Shown: piece by piece, positions 7,618 to 19,482 of the stretch
Layout of the letters: every line of letters starts with the position of its first letter
Position numbering within the stretch: the first letter of the stretch is position 1
Assembly: GCA_905235305.1 (NCBI GenBank)
Contig: CAJOLC010000034.1
Location: 1-45,367, forward strand
From: an uncultured Bacteroidaceae bacterium
GTDB lineage: Bacteria; Bacteroidota; Bacteroidia; Bacteroidales; Bacteroidaceae
Length of the DNA: 45,367 nt
Direction of reading: 5' to 3'
Notes under the pieces: model-generated
What the model saw: the letters and a program-made list of their open reading frames with translations, nothing else
What the model was told of the DNA's origin: nothing
Database searches by the model: none
Made by a program: the position numbers and the translations under genes

Positions 7618-10530
7618 TTATTTCCCCAGCAAGTAATCAATAGCGATGCCTATGATGTCCCGCCTGGATTGTGTCTCTTTGATACATTCAAGTGGGAAGC
7701 CAAATGCTAAGACGCGATATTCCGGACCGGGATAGGCAATAGCTGCCGAATGGTTGCCTGCCGTATATACCATCGTGTTGAAAGCTCCATTCACGCCCTC
7801 GATGACATCAGTACTCCTTACCCAATAGTTTACTTCGCTTGGGTTGCAGAAGATGCTTGCTGTGTTGTTTAGACCTTGAACAGAACAGATGCTGTCCGTT
7901 GGAACATTTGATACAAAACGGTATTTTAACTTTTCTGCCACGAAAGCATCTTGCTGGGCATTGTGCATGTCACTTCCGATAAATGCTCCACTCACCATGA
8001 TTGATGTTTTTTGAAGCGTGAGTTGTGATATGGCAGAAAGCATTTCGTCGGTATAGGCTTTCCGACGCGTCAGGGAGTAGCCGTCGTCCTTTTGTGCGCC
8101 GAGAATAAAGTTTGCGATACGATAGCTACGGAGGTCAAGCTTTGGTAGCTGAACTGGCGTACAACTGCTTATGTTACAATCTGGATGCTTTGCAAGGATA
8201 TCTGCGGCATAACGAACACTATAGTCGTGGGTATTGCCCATCAGGAACAGTCCCTCGAAGTCGTCGCTGCTCACGCCAAAACCATCACCTGTTTCCTTGC
8301 CATAGTTGGCCTTGTCGAAGCTTATCTGTGGTCCGCAGAAGCCAGGAGACATTACGTCAATCACTCCCGGGTCTGTGTTGAAATCGAATCCACCGGTTTT
8401 CTCATTGTCAAATGGCAGAGGACTGGCAAGCCTTTGAAAGGCATCAACAAGCAGGATAGTTGGAGCATTGTCTGTCTCAGCAACAGCGGCACAAACCTCG
8501 TCGCTTGGCAAACTAGCTCCGCCTTCGTTGACGGCTTCCACACGGAAGCTGTAGAGCACGCCAGGTATGGCTTCCGTCTTGAACATACAGTCATGTCCGT
8601 TTACATAATGTCCGTTGTCGAAGTCCTTTCCTGCCTTTTTCATGTAAACGACATAACCATCTGGATTTGCAGTGGGCTCGGATGGATCTTGTGTAGGTGT
8701 CCATCGGACAGTGATTTCATTCGTTTCCTTGTTGGATTCAGCACTGATACCAGTCACAGGCAACGGCTGAACCACAACATCTTTACCTCCGTGAGTTGTA
8801 GCAACGAACCGAAGCATGGCCTTGTATATGGCACGCGACATGAGGAACTTGAAATATGGGTCGTGACCGAAACGCATGTCAGCCCAGTTCTGGTGGCTAA
8901 GCATTTCGAAGATGATGGAAGGCACCTGCGGGTCACGAGTCTCACCGTAATTCTTGTCGTAGAGGTCTCTTCTGTTCCAAAAGCCAAGCTCCCTCGACAA
9001 ATCATTTGTGACTTGTGTCATTACCATATCTGCGAGGTCGCGACTGACAAGCCTTGAAAGTCCAGCAGCGGTCTTGCCGTCGTAGAAGTCTGTCGAATAG
9101 ATTCCGAGTGAACCAACAAGTGTGTTGTCTGTTCTGTATCCAGCATCGCTATGAACTGACATGTAGAGTTCGATGGGAACATTCAGCCCGCTGTCTCCTT
9201 TCAAGTAGTTACTGCCACGAGTGACATGGTTTACTGTTAATGGACGGGAATTCACATCGTCCTTGCTGTCATCGTTCCCCCGACGGGAATATACGCTGTC
9301 AGGCATTCCATACCATTGTGCCGAGTAACGGGCTGCCTCAAGGCATCGTGGCAAATCGCTGCTGAGCGGCAAGGCCATTGTTGAATCTCCACGAACAATA
9401 TTACCCATTCCGCCGCCAAGTCGCACGGCATCTGCTGTGATGACGCCTTTGTAGTTGCTTAGGTTGGTTAGGGAAATGTAATTATCATCTGCTTTATCTT
9501 TTGTGAAGTGGAATGTCCCCAGATATACCCATGTACCTCCACCCATTTGCTGATTAACGCGGAATTGACTCTCGATGCCTCCGTGCTTGACGGTATAGGT
9601 TGCATCCGATACGCTACCTGGTACGGTTTGGTAGGCAATATAGACGGCATAATCGTCCTCGACAAGTACTTCAGGAATCCATAGCACTTCGCTTGTCATC
9701 CTTTTGTTCTGTGTTGATTCAATCATGCGATATGTTCCTATCTTGAAAGGATTCTCGCCATTCTCATAGCCTTCCTCATTGTGTCCGAAGCCTACGCCAC
9801 CATATTGCCAGCGAAAGTTGCTGACGCGTTCCTCGTAGCGACTGCCGTCCCAGATGTAATCATTGTCGACGATGATTTCCTGTTTCTGCCAGTCTCGTTC
9901 TCTCGGGGTAAAGACTACGGCTCCAGCATTTTGAAGCATTGGGATGAGATAGGGCACAACGAAGGTTTGTGTGAACATGTCTTCGGTGGTACAAAAGAGT
10001 CTGGGGCGTTGCCATACCCACTCCTGCTTGTCGAAATTGTAGTATTTGCCGTGACTGTGGCAGACGCTGAGATGGCGACCTTGTAAGCCTTTTTTGATGT
10101 TGTAGGGGCGATTCATAGGAGTTACCCATGGATTGCCTTTGTAAAGTTCACGTTTATAGACGCGAGCAGTATCAGCCCTGTCCATCATACTTGTTGGGAT
10201 GAGCTGCTCGATAGGTGTATCTTTTGCAAAGATGCTGATGTCGTATGTATTGTAGGGCATTGGCAGAAGCCGCTTGATTTCGGTATAGAGGTCACCCACA
10301 ACAAGCGGTGTAAGGGGCTGGGCGATAAAATTGTCGCTCAGGACGATAGTAAGGTGCTTCTCTTTGCTGTTTGTTATAATGTCCTCGATTTTTATCGTTT
10401 TGAGGTTTGGAAAGCTTGGGTTGGTGTACGAGGCCATGTATTCACGCAGGTTCTGGAAGCCGTCGTTCTGTGCCAAAGCCATTGAACATTGAATATATAA
10501 GAGTAAGAGTAAGGGAAGTGTTCGTTTCAT
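7618..10530 (-). CDS. Large secreted amidase-like protein with golvesin-type and FnIII domains
   Basis: A 970-residue exported protein (signal peptide 1-20, ending MALAQ). In order there are: a unique N-terminal region; a beta-rich module with GGTWVYLGTFHF and NYKGVITADAVRLGGG (about 300-380), which resembles the golvesin/xanthan-lyase C-terminal domain; a zinc-amidase-like segment (about 380-600) with YMSVHSDAG and IIFEMLSHQN; a fibronectin type III domain (about 605-700); and a C-terminal region ending in IDYLLGK. In Bacteroidales, proteins of this build are often named xanthan lyase or golvesin-like, but activity is untested. I infer action on peptidoglycan or on a surface polymer in the periplasm or at the cell surface. 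The acyltransferase gene lies 68 bp upstream. Confidence 0.75.
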   Translation of the reverse strand: MKRTLPLLLLLYIQCSMALAQNDGFQNLREYMASYTNPSFPNLKTIKIEDIITNSKEKHLTIVLSDNFIAQPLTPLVVGDLYTEIKRLLPMPYNTYDISIFAKDTPIEQLIPTSMMDRADTARVYKRELYKGNPWVTPMNRPYNIKKGLQGRHLSVCHSHGKYYNFDKQEWVWQRPRLFCTTEDMFTQTFVVPYLIPMLQNAGAVVFTPRERDWQKQEIIVDNDYIWDGSRYEERVSNFRWQYGGVGFGHNEEGYENGENPFKIGTYRMIESTQNKRMTSEVLWIPEVLVEDDYAVYIAYQTVPGSVSDATYTVKHGGIESQFRVNQQMGGGTWVYLGTFHFTKDKADDNYISLTNLSNYKGVITADAVRLGGGMGNIVRGDSTMALPLSSDLPRCLEAARYSAQWYGMPDSVYSRRGNDDSKDDVNSRPLTVNHVTRGSNYLKGDSGLNVPIELYMSVHSDAGYRTDNTLVGSLGIYSTDFYDGKTAAGLSRLVSRDLADMVMTQVTNDLSRELGFWNRRDLYDKNYGETRDPQVPSIIFEMLSHQNWADMRFGHDPYFKFLMSRAIYKAMLRFVATTHGGKDVVVQPLPVTGISAESNKETNEITVRWTPTQDPSEPTANPDGYVVYMKKAGKDFDNGHYVNGHDCMFKTEAIPGVLYSFRVEAVNEGGASLPSDEVCAAVAETDNAPTILLVDAFQRLASPLPFDNEKTGGFDFNTDPGVIDVMSPGFCGPQISFDKANYGKETGDGFGVSSDDFEGLFLMGNTHDYSVRYAADILAKHPDCNISSCTPVQLPKLDLRSYRIANFILGAQKDDGYSLTRRKAYTDEMLSAISQLTLQKTSIMVSGAFIGSDMHNAQQDAFVAEKLKYRFVSNVPTDSICSVQGLNNTASIFCNPSEVNYWVRSTDVIEGVNGAFNTMVYTAGNHSAAIAYPGPEYRVLAFGFPLECIKETQSRRDIIGIAIDYLLGK

Positions 10531-10598
10531 TTAACTGTGAATATGAATTGTAAATTATCTACTGTGAAGTATTGGGCTTGAAGCGAATCAACTATACA

Positions 10599-11147
10599 CT
10601 ACGAACTGACGAACTGTTCCGGATGCAGTCCTTTATAGTTGGCAAAGTATTTTTTTATTTCCTTCATTTGTGTTTCGATATCGCCATTTGGTACGATTGT
10701 CTTCGTGCAAGCAATCTTCCTTTCGGCATAGTCGAGTCCATATAGCAGTATGGGAATTTCTGCCTTAAGGGCGATGTAGTAGAAGCCCTTTTTCCAATCA
10801 GCTTGGGCTTTACGCGTACCTTCTGGGGTGATGCAGAGCCTGAACTTCTTGGCTTGTTTTGCTTGCTGGGCAATGATGTCGGTGGAGTGCATTTGCTTGC
10901 TGCGATAGACGGGGATTCCGCCAAGCTTTCGCATCAGGATGCCCACGGGCCAGAAGAACCATTCTTTTTTCATGAGGAAGTCGCAATGAAATCCTTTGGC
11001 ACGACTGTAGAGGTTGCCGACGATGAAGTCCCAGTTGCTTGTGTGCGGGGCAAGTGCTATGATGCATTTATCGGGCAAGGGTTCCGTGATGATTTCCGTG
11101 AAATGGAACCAGTCAAACAGAATCTTTCTGGCAAGTTTGTTGAACAT
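10599..11147 (-). CDS. PlsC-like 1-acyl-glycerol-3-phosphate acyltransferase family protein
   Basis: A 182-residue acyltransferase with the HX4D catalytic motif HTSNWD (35-40) and the substrate-binding EGT motif in PEGTRK (108-113). The family transfers acyl chains to lysophosphatidate or related lipids at the inner membrane face. This short form lacks an obvious N-terminal membrane anchor but has hydrophobic patches near 62-72. Substrate is not determined. It is followed 68 bp later by the amidase/golvesin gene on the same strand. Confidence 0.88.
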   Translation of the reverse strand: MFNKLARKILFDWFHFTEIITEPLPDKCIIALAPHTSNWDFIVGNLYSRAKGFHCDFLMKKEWFFWPVGILMRKLGGIPVYRSKQMHSTDIIAQQAKQAKKFRLCITPEGTRKAQADWKKGFYYIALKAEIPILLYGLDYAERKIACTKTIVPNGDIETQMKEIKKYFANYKGLHPEQFVSS

Positions 11148-11248
11148 TTATTCCTATTTATGATTTGACGATGTACTGCTTATGTACCATTTTCGGGGAT
11201 TCGCACATGTCATGTACATTATACCTCGCTTTATGATACATAAAATGT

Positions 11249-11512
11249 TTAGAGGTTTTGTATCTGGTCAATAATCTCGTCTGTGCGCTTCTGCATATCA
11301 TCACGTAGTTTTTTGAAGAAGAGCTGCGTGCTACCAAGTTCGACGTGAGAGAGACGGCAAATCAAGTCGCTCTGCATCTTCATGATGCTGAGCATCACAT
11401 TTTCTACATCCTGCTTGTTGTCCTTCTTTGAGAAGTCCGAAGCAGCCATACACTCTGCCAGCAGTTCGCCACACAGATAGTTGATGTGTTTTTTCAGGTC
11501 TTTGCGTTTCAT
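11249..11512 (-). CDS. Small conserved hypothetical protein
   Basis: An 87-residue, charged, helical protein beginning MKRKDLKKHINYLCGEL. An earlier in-frame ATG at 11554 exists, but the -7 promoter box lies at 11559-11566, so that start would give virtually no leader. The ATG at 11512 leaves roughly 40 nt and is preferred. I recall similar short proteins in Bacteroidales without a known role. No membrane segment is seen. It is first in a minus-strand unit that continues into the acyltransferase gene about 100 bp on. Confidence 0.7.
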   Translation of the reverse strand: MKRKDLKKHINYLCGELLAECMAASDFSKKDNKQDVENVMLSIMKMQSDLICRLSHVELGSTQLFFKKLRDDMQKRTDEIIDQIQNL

Positions 11513-11558
11513 AAGTGTACAAATATATATATAAGGTATGGTGACTTTATTCAAAGGT

Positions 11559-11589
11559 CAAAGGTACATATTTTTTCCGACTTCACAAG
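11559..11589 (-). promoter_or_regulatory. Promoter of the 87-residue hypothetical gene
   Basis: The minus strand carries TACCTTTG (11559-11566), a full TAnnTTTG match. A near -33 box, CTTG (11586-11589), lies 19 bp upstream, one mismatch from TTTG. It fires divergently from the pfp promoter. Confidence 0.6.
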
Positions 11590-11787
11590 GGAAACGGTCA
11601 AAACTTTCAGCTTATTTCACATTTTCTGCTTCGAGCAGGATAAATACGTGTACAGATGCTTGCCAAATACCTTAGCCTATCAATCTTGGTAAACAATACC
11701 TCTTTGCTCAACAAGGTATGCCTCTTTATTTAATGCGGATAGCATGTTAATTTAACTTGTCGGCAATCAACTTTGCAAAGCATAAAT

Positions 11788-11818
11788 TTTGTATTTCGAA
11801 TTAAATGTTGTAACTTTG
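11788..11818 (+). promoter_or_regulatory. pfp promoter
   Basis: TTTG at 11788-11791, a 19-bp spacer, then TAACTTTG at 11811-11818: an exact Bacteroidetes promoter. The leader to the pfp start is about 35 nt. The rest of 11567-11787 holds no gene that I can see. Confidence 0.8.
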
Positions 11819-11859
11819 CCGCCGAAAACATTTAACTCATTATAATAAACACAATAATC

Positions 11860-13494
<1,635 letters not shown>

Positions 13495-13496
13495 AC

Positions 13497-14372
13497 TTGG
13501 CAAAAGAAAGAAGTAGGACCGTGTCGCATTCTCAAAAGAGAAAGACGAACGGCAAGAAAAGGCAGACCCGCGGGAAGCAAAAGCAGACTTCCCGTGGGTT
13601 CCGCTTATTGCGCATATTCCGAGGCTTACCTTCATGGACGCTTTGGCTTGGCGGCCTGCTGATTACGGCGGTATATGTTGGTTTGTTCTACCACTTCTTT
13701 GTCGACCCATTCAGTTTTAGATGGCGTGCCATCTATGGCGAAATGGCATTCCCCGAGGGCTATGAGGTTCGTGGTATTGACATCAGCCACTACCAGGAAC
13801 GCGTCAACTGGGAGAAACTTCGCAATGCTTCAATGGGAGATGCACCTGTCAGCTTCGTGTTTATCAAAGCTACAGAAGGCGAAAAACTGTTCGACGAAAG
13901 CTTTAATCGTAACTTTGCTAATGCCAGGCGAAATGACTTAATCAGAGGTGCTTACCATTTCTTTGTGCCTGGCATCAACCCGAGAAAGCAAGCGGACTTT
14001 TTTATTTCTATAGTTCAACTTGAACCTGGCGACTTGCCTCCCGTCCTTGATATTGAGAAGAAAGGCAACTTGACACCAGAGCAACTACGTCGGGACGCTA
14101 AGGTTTGGCTTGATATAGTAGAGAAGGAATACGGCGTGAAGCCCATTCTATACACGGGCTACAAGTTTAAGGTCGACTATCTTAACACACCTGAATTTGA
14201 TGCATATCCTTATTGGATAGCACACTACTACGTCGATAAACTTTCATATAAAGGTGAGTGGACATTCTGGCAGCACACCGATTGTGGCAAAGTCGCTGGC
14301 ATAAACGGCTTTGTGGATTGTAATATCTTCAACGGGACGTTAGAAGATCTTCAGAAGTTAACGTTGCAATAA
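13497..14372 (+). CDS. Membrane-anchored GH25 lysozyme-like protein
   Basis: A 291-residue protein with a very basic N-terminus (residues 3-43), one membrane segment (about 47-68) and a GH25 (Cellosyl-type muramidase) barrel: GIDISHYQ with Asp95, IKATEG, AYHFF, and DIEKK with Asp185 and Glu187 as the catalytic pair. It should cleave the MurNAc-GlcNAc bond of peptidoglycan, anchored in the inner membrane and facing the periplasm. No ATG precedes the membrane segment. TTG at 13497 and GTG at 13521 are the possible starts. It begins right after pfp with no promoter between, so it may depend on pfp transcription. Confidence 0.85.
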   Translation: MAKERSRTVSHSQKRKTNGKKRQTRGKQKQTSRGFRLLRIFRGLPSWTLWLGGLLITAVYVGLFYHFFVDPFSFRWRAIYGEMAFPEGYEVRGIDISHYQERVNWEKLRNASMGDAPVSFVFIKATEGEKLFDESFNRNFANARRNDLIRGAYHFFVPGINPRKQADFFISIVQLEPGDLPPVLDIEKKGNLTPEQLRRDAKVWLDIVEKEYGVKPILYTGYKFKVDYLNTPEFDAYPYWIAHYYVDKLSYKGEWTFWQHTDCGKVAGINGFVDCNIFNGTLEDLQKLTLQ

Positions 14373-14424
14373 GGATTAGAGATTGGGGCTTAGGTTTTGG
14401 TTGCATTGCAGCTATTTTAAAGCC

Positions 14425-16128
14425 TTAATGCATCTTTGTCCCTGTGCGGGCTTCTACCACATTGACTACATAGTCTCCCAGTTTTTCGCAGGCATTGACG
14501 AGGTCCATGTATATGGTTCCGATGCCATAGGTGTATTTGTGGTTGTTGATGTCGATGATGTTCTGCGACTTCAACTGGTCGCGATAGTTGTTTATCTCCG
14601 TTTCGATGTTGTAGCTTTTGTACACGTCGAAGTAGTCTTTCCTGCCGCTCATCAACTGATTCATTTGGGTGAGAGCCTGATTTGTGAGCCCCATCATGGC
14701 ATGGAGGTTCTTGTATTGCTCCTCAGTAAAGTGCTCTTTCTTGCCCTGAACCTTAGAGTTGATGGTCTGAGCCATGTGGTAGCATGAATCACCGATGCTT
14801 TCCACCTCGGAGATTTCCCTGAGCATGGCACGAATCTTTGCCTTTGTCTCGTCGCTCAGATGTGCGTCGCTCACCTGGTCCAGATAGTCGGCAATGCTGA
14901 TTTCCATGTTGTCGGCAATGTTTTCATACTTTTCTATCCGGCTGAGAAGCTTGCTGAACTTGTTGTGGTCCTTTTCTGTAAGCAGTTCCTGAACCATACC
15001 GAACATACGTTGTATGCGTTCGCTGAACGAGACAATCTCCTTTTGTGCCTCAAGGACAGACAACTCGGGGGTCTTCATGATGCCGGACGTAATGAAATGC
15101 AGACGGAAGTCCTCTTCTTCGCCAGCGTTCTTTGGCTTGATAACCCAGCAGACGAACTTCTCTATTTGAGGCACGAACCAGATGAGCAACAACGTATTGC
15201 TTATGTTGAAGGCAGAATGGAAAGTGGCAAGGGCAACGCTTGCTTTGATGGCAAAGTCTGGTGCATCGGGAGTCATCTCGGGGTCGAAGCCGGAGATGTT
15301 ACATACTATCATGAAGAAAGGTTTCATTAGGAGAAGAACCCAAAAGACGCCTACGGCATTGAAACTCAAGTGGGCAAAGGCAGCTCTTCTGGCTTGTGTG
15401 TTGGCACTGAGAGCAACGATGTTCGACGTGATGGTCGTACCAACATTCTCGCCTAACACGAGCATCACACCTTGTTCTATCTGCAAAACACCAGTCGAAC
15501 AGAGCATCATCGTGATTGCCATGATGGCAGCCGACGACTGCACACAGAGTGTCAATATCGTTCCAATGAGAAGGAAGAACAGATTTACGATGAAACCTCC
15601 GTCCGCATATTCTTCGAAGAAAGCGGAGATGGCTTCTTTCGAAGCAGGGGAGTCCACCAGCGAGAAGCCCGTCTCTTTCAAAGTTGCAAGGCCGAGGAAT
15701 AGGAATGCTACGCCAAAAAGGAAGTCGCCTACGATGCGACGCTTCTTCATGTAAATCAGGATAATACCCAAAAAGAAGGCTGGATATACAAAATCTGCGA
15801 TGTTGAATCCCATTCCAAGCGACATAATCCATGCTGTAAGTGTCGTACCGATGTTGGCGCCCATAATGACACTAATGGCCTGCACAAGTGTCAGCAAGCC
15901 AGCGTTTACGAACGAAACGGTCATCAATGTCGTTGCGGTTGAGCTTTGTACGGCAGCCGTCACACACATACCTGTGAGCATGCCGGTGAATCGATTCGTC
16001 GTCATTGCACCAAGAACATGGCGAAGTTGCGGACCAGCCATCTTTTGGAGCGCTTCACTCATCGATTTCATACCGAACATCAAAAGCGCCAGAGAGCCCA
16101 AAAGTTTAAAGATTACTAACAATGTCAT
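14425..16128 (-). CDS. Na/Pi cotransporter family protein with PhoU-like tail
   Basis: A 567-residue inner-membrane protein. The start at 16128 (MTLLVIFKLLGSLALLMFGMK) is chosen because the family begins this way and because an upstream ATG at 16200 would lie behind the -7 box at 16167-16174. The N-terminal half has two inverted repeats of a Na/Pi-cotransporter domain, with the paired QSSTATT and QSSAAIM motifs. The C-terminal 200 residues are helical and PhoU-like (about 350-560), which in this family may sense or regulate phosphate flux. It is convergent with the GH25 gene, 52 bp away. It probably exports or imports phosphate with sodium; direction is not known. Confidence 0.88.
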   Translation of the reverse strand: MTLLVIFKLLGSLALLMFGMKSMSEALQKMAGPQLRHVLGAMTTNRFTGMLTGMCVTAAVQSSTATTLMTVSFVNAGLLTLVQAISVIMGANIGTTLTAWIMSLGMGFNIADFVYPAFFLGIILIYMKKRRIVGDFLFGVAFLFLGLATLKETGFSLVDSPASKEAISAFFEEYADGGFIVNLFFLLIGTILTLCVQSSAAIMAITMMLCSTGVLQIEQGVMLVLGENVGTTITSNIVALSANTQARRAAFAHLSFNAVGVFWVLLLMKPFFMIVCNISGFDPEMTPDAPDFAIKASVALATFHSAFNISNTLLLIWFVPQIEKFVCWVIKPKNAGEEEDFRLHFITSGIMKTPELSVLEAQKEIVSFSERIQRMFGMVQELLTEKDHNKFSKLLSRIEKYENIADNMEISIADYLDQVSDAHLSDETKAKIRAMLREISEVESIGDSCYHMAQTINSKVQGKKEHFTEEQYKNLHAMMGLTNQALTQMNQLMSGRKDYFDVYKSYNIETEINNYRDQLKSQNIIDINNHKYTYGIGTIYMDLVNACEKLGDYVVNVVEARTGTKMH

Positions 16129-16166
16129 AGTGTACGCGAAATGGGTTGTTATTTTCGTTGACGCTG

Positions 16167-16174
16167 CAAAAATA
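16167..16174 (-). promoter_or_regulatory. -7 box upstream of the Na/Pi transporter gene
   Basis: The minus strand reads TATTTTTG (TAnnTTTG) 38 bp upstream of the start. The -33 position is only GTTG-like. The 22-bp repeat array 16266-16397 begins about 90 bp behind this box. Confidence 0.55.
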
Positions 16175-16265
16175 CAAAAAACGCTTTTTATATGCAACAT
16201 TTAATCGAGAAAGTTTTTATACAGTTAAAAGCTTCGCACGCGAATCGCTATGGAGATGCCAAAAT

Positions 16266-16397
16266 ACGCGACGCGTCATGTTGCCAAACGCGACGCGTCA
16301 TATTGCCAAACGCGACGTGTCATGTTGCCAAACGCGACGTGTCATGTTGCCAAACGCGACGTGTCATGTTGTCAAACGCGACGTGTCATGTTTTGTG
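16266..16397. repeat. 22-bp tandem array 2, six units
   Basis: Six head-to-tail 22-bp units start at 16266, 16288, 16310, 16332, 16354 and 16376. Each begins ACGCGACG. Units 1-2 contain the perfect palindrome GACGCGTC, and units 3-6 carry GACGTGTC, a C-to-T change at the centre. The spacer is TTGCCAA (TTGTCAA in unit 5), and the last unit decays at its 3' end. It lies between the divergent promoters of the Na/Pi transporter (16167-16174) and leuA (16505-16535), upstream of both. Confidence 0.95.
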
Positions 16398-16504
16398 AGA
16401 TGGCTGAGGATGTTTGTTTCGCAGTTGGTCAGCTTCTATCAAAACGATATATTTGAAGAAAATACTCCTGCTTGACAATTTAGGCGAAAAACATATCATT
16501 TTCT

Positions 16505-16535
16505 TTTGCTTTTCCCCCATTTATTCGTACCTTTG
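16505..16535 (+). promoter_or_regulatory. leu operon promoter
   Basis: TTTG (16505-16508), 19 bp, then TACCTTTG (16528-16535): an exact Bacteroidetes promoter. Only about 20-25 nt of leader remains before leuA, too short for a leader-peptide attenuator or T-box. Confidence 0.8.
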
Positions 16536-16562
16536 CACACGCAATTCTAATATATATATAAT

Positions 16563-18065
16563 ATGTGTGACAAATTGTTTATTTTCGACACGACGCTTCG
16601 CGATGGCGAACAGGTGCCAGGCTGCCAGCTCAATACGGTCGAGAAGATTCAGGTCGCCAAGCAGTTGGAAGCCCTCGGCGTGGACGTCATCGAGGCAGGT
16701 TTCCCTATCAGCAGTCCCGGCGACTTCAATAGCGTAATAGAAATCAGTAAGGCTGTGACGTGGCCCACGATTTGTGCTTTGACCAGAGCGGTCGAGAAAG
16801 ACATCGATTGTGCGGCCGAAGCTCTGCAATATGCCAAGCATAAGCGCATTCATACGGGTATCGGCACGAGTGAGAGCCATATCCGATATAAGTTCAACTC
16901 TACGCCCGAGGAGATTATCGAACGTGCCGTTGCTGCCGTGAAGTATGCCAAGCGTTATGTGGAAGATGTGGAATTCTATGCTGAGGATGCTGGCAGAACT
17001 GACAACGAGTACCTGGCTCGCGTCATAGATGCCGTGACTAAGGCCGGAGCTACGGTCTGCAACATTCCCGACACGACAGGCTTCCGCACGCCTTACGAGT
17101 ATGGTGAGAAGATAAAATACCTCTACGAACATGTTGATGCTTTTGCTGCTGGCAAGAGTATCCTCTCAACACATTGCCACAACGATCTCGGCATGGCAAC
17201 CGCCAACACAGTGGCTGGAGTGCTGAATGGAGCAAGGCAGGCAGAGGTAACGATTAACGGCATTGGCGAAAGAGCCGGCAATACCTCGCTCGAAGAGATT
17301 GCCATGATATTCAAAACGCATCCCGACCTTGGCATCAATACGAACATCAACACAACGAAAATCTTCCCGACCAGCCGCATGGTAAGCTCCTTGATGAACA
17401 TGCCGGTGCAGCCCAACAAGGCGATTGTCGGCAGAAACGCTTTCGCTCACAGCAGCGGCATACATCAAGATGGCGTATTGAAGAACGCTTCAACCTACGA
17501 GATCATGAATCCCAAGGACGTAGGTATTGACGATAACGCTATCGTCCTGACGGCGAGAAGCGGTCGTGCTGCTTTGAAGCACCGCCTGAGTGTTAATGGC
17601 ATCGACATTGAAGGCGAGCGTCTCGACAAGGTTTACGACGAGTTCCTCAAGCTTGCTGACAAGAAGAAGGAAATAACGGATGATGACATCATGGTCCTGG
17701 CTGGTGCCGACCGCTCCGTATCGCATAATGTGAAACTTGATTACTTGCAGGTCACAACGGGCAAAGGTGTCCGCAGCGTTGCCAGCATCGGTCTCGTTAT
17801 TGCCAATGAGAAGTTCGAGAGCGCAGCTTCTGGAAATGGTCCTGTCGATGCTGCAATTAAGGCTTTGAAGACCATTATCAAACGTCAGATGACGCTACGG
17901 GAGTTCACAATCCAAGCCATCTCAAAGGGCAGCGACGATATGGGTAAGGTTCACATGCAGGTGGAATACGATGGCAAGATCTATTATGGCTTTGGCGCCA
18001 ACACTGATATTGTGACGGCTTCTGTGGAAGCTTACATTGATTGTATCAACAAATTCAAGTCTTAA
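16563..18065 (+). CDS. leuA: 2-isopropylmalate synthase
   Basis: A 500-residue cytosolic enzyme condensing acetyl-CoA with 2-oxoisovalerate, the first committed step of leucine synthesis. The HMGL-like TIM barrel (1-270) has [13 protein letters not shown] (8-20) with the metal Asp and catalytic Arg, and the metal-binding HCHNDLG motif near 201-207. A linker (about 270-370) with GIHQDGVLK leads to the C-terminal leucine-sensing LeuA dimer domain (about 370-500), so feedback inhibition by leucine is expected. It opens a five-gene operon, with leuC 24 bp downstream. Confidence 0.96.
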   Translation: MCDKLFIFDTTLRDGEQVPGCQLNTVEKIQVAKQLEALGVDVIEAGFPISSPGDFNSVIEISKAVTWPTICALTRAVEKDIDCAAEALQYAKHKRIHTGIGTSESHIRYKFNSTPEEIIERAVAAVKYAKRYVEDVEFYAEDAGRTDNEYLARVIDAVTKAGATVCNIPDTTGFRTPYEYGEKIKYLYEHVDAFAAGKSILSTHCHNDLGMATANTVAGVLNGARQAEVTINGIGERAGNTSLEEIAMIFKTHPDLGINTNINTTKIFPTSRMVSSLMNMPVQPNKAIVGRNAFAHSSGIHQDGVLKNASTYEIMNPKDVGIDDNAIVLTARSGRAALKHRLSVNGIDIEGERLDKVYDEFLKLADKKKEITDDDIMVLAGADRSVSHNVKLDYLQVTTGKGVRSVASIGLVIANEKFESAASGNGPVDAAIKALKTIIKRQMTLREFTIQAISKGSDDMGKVHMQVEYDGKIYYGFGANTDIVTASVEAYIDCINKFKS

Positions 18066-18089
18066 TCTAAATTTTATAAGTACAAAAGA

Positions 18090-19478
18090 ATGAAGACACT
18101 CTTCGATAAGATATGGGAAGCTCATGTTGTCCAAAACATTGACGACGGGCCAACACAACTTTATATTGACCGCCTCTATGCTCATGAGGTGACAAGTCCA
18201 CAGGCTTTCGACACGCTTCGTGATAAAGGCATCAAGCCTTTCCGTCCCGACCACATCGTAGCTATGCCCGACCATAACACGCCAAGCGACCAGCAAGACC
18301 ATATCGATGATCCAGTAGGACGCAAGCAAGTAGAGACACTTGCTGCCAATTGCAAGGAGTTTGGCATCCGTCATTTTGCAATGGGAACAAAGGATAACGG
18401 CATCATTCATGTTGTTGGTCCCGAAAAAGGCCTCTCCTTGCCTGGCATGACAATTGTATGCGGTGACTCACATACCAGCACTCACGGAGCGGTAGGCGCC
18501 ATTGCAATGGGCATCGGTACCAGCGAAGTGGCTCAGGTTCTCGCTTCTCAATGCATCCTACAGCAGAAGCCCAAGACCATGCGCATCAATATCGAGGGCG
18601 AACTCCTGCCATGCGTGACATCTAAGGATGTTGCCCTCTACATCATGGCACAAATGACAACCAGTGGTGCCACGGGTTATGCCGTAGAGTACGCAGGTAG
18701 CACTATTCGCAATATGTCTATGGAAGGCCGCCTTACGCTCTCAAACCTATCAATCGAGATGGGTAGTCGTGCTGGCATCATTGCCCCGGATGAGACAACC
18801 TTTGCATATCTGAAGGGACGTGAATATGCTCCTAAAGGTGAAGCTTGGGACAAGGCTGTTGAAGAGTGGAAGAAGCTTAAGAGTGATGATGATGCTGTCT
18901 TCGATAAGGAAGTCACCTATCGTGCTGAGGACATCAAGCCACGCATTACCTATGGCACAAATCCCGGCGCAGGTATTGCTATTGACGAATGTATCCCGAC
19001 GCTCGACAATATCCCCGAAGCTGACCAAGCTCAGTTCCTTTCTCAGCTCGAGTATATGAAGTTCAAGCCTGGACAGAAACTTGAAGGCACGCCTGTAGAT
19101 TACTGTTTCCTTGGCGCTTGTACAAACGGTCGCATTGAGGATTTCCGAGCTTTCGCTTCTGTAGTTAAAGGCAAGAAAAAAGCAGAGAATGTGGTGGCTT
19201 GGCTCGTTCCTGGCAGTTGGTTGGTGCGCCAACAAATCATAGATGAGGGCATTGACAAGGTGCTTGAAGAAGCTGGTTTTGAACTTCGCCTGCCCAGTTG
19301 CTCTTCTTGTCTCGCAATGAATCCCGATAAAGTACCTGCAGGAAAGCTCAGCATATCTACATCAAACAGAAACTTCGTCGGTCGCCAAGGTCCAGGTGCC
19401 CGCACCATTCTTGCTTCCCCGCTCGTTGTGGCAGCTTCTGCAGTCACAGGTGTTATTACAGACCCCCGAAAGATGTAA
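18090..19478 (+). CDS. leuC: 3-isopropylmalate dehydratase large subunit
   Basis: A 462-residue aconitase-family subunit that with LeuD isomerises 2-isopropylmalate to 3-isopropylmalate. The [4Fe-4S] ligands are Cys344 (ACTNGR), Cys404 and Cys407 (SCSSC). [10 protein letters not shown] (125-134) and the [11 protein letters not shown] active-site segment are intact and length is normal. The same enzyme can act on citramalate in organisms using the citramalate route to isoleucine, which fits the extra LeuA-like gene downstream. leuD starts 4 bp after its stop. Confidence 0.96.
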   Translation: MKTLFDKIWEAHVVQNIDDGPTQLYIDRLYAHEVTSPQAFDTLRDKGIKPFRPDHIVAMPDHNTPSDQQDHIDDPVGRKQVETLAANCKEFGIRHFAMGTKDNGIIHVVGPEKGLSLPGMTIVCGDSHTSTHGAVGAIAMGIGTSEVAQVLASQCILQQKPKTMRINIEGELLPCVTSKDVALYIMAQMTTSGATGYAVEYAGSTIRNMSMEGRLTLSNLSIEMGSRAGIIAPDETTFAYLKGREYAPKGEAWDKAVEEWKKLKSDDDAVFDKEVTYRAEDIKPRITYGTNPGAGIAIDECIPTLDNIPEADQAQFLSQLEYMKFKPGQKLEGTPVDYCFLGACTNGRIEDFRAFASVVKGKKKAENVVAWLVPGSWLVRQQIIDEGIDKVLEEAGFELRLPSCSSCLAMNPDKVPAGKLSISTSNRNFVGRQGPGARTILASPLVVAASAVTGVITDPRKM

Positions 19479-19482
19479 AGCT

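Noticed and set aside
11171-11235. Possible further array with ATGTAC words upstream of the acyltransferase
   Set aside because: Spacings of 11 and 30 bp do not fit the 22-bp period, and the words do not align.
16266-16397. CRISPR-like array
   Set aside because: Units are 22 bp with tiny spacers, not 28-36 bp repeats with unique spacers of similar size, and no cas gene is nearby.
16536-16562. Leucine leader peptide or T-box before leuA
   Set aside because: The leader is only about 25 nt and contains no Leu codon run or T-box motif.
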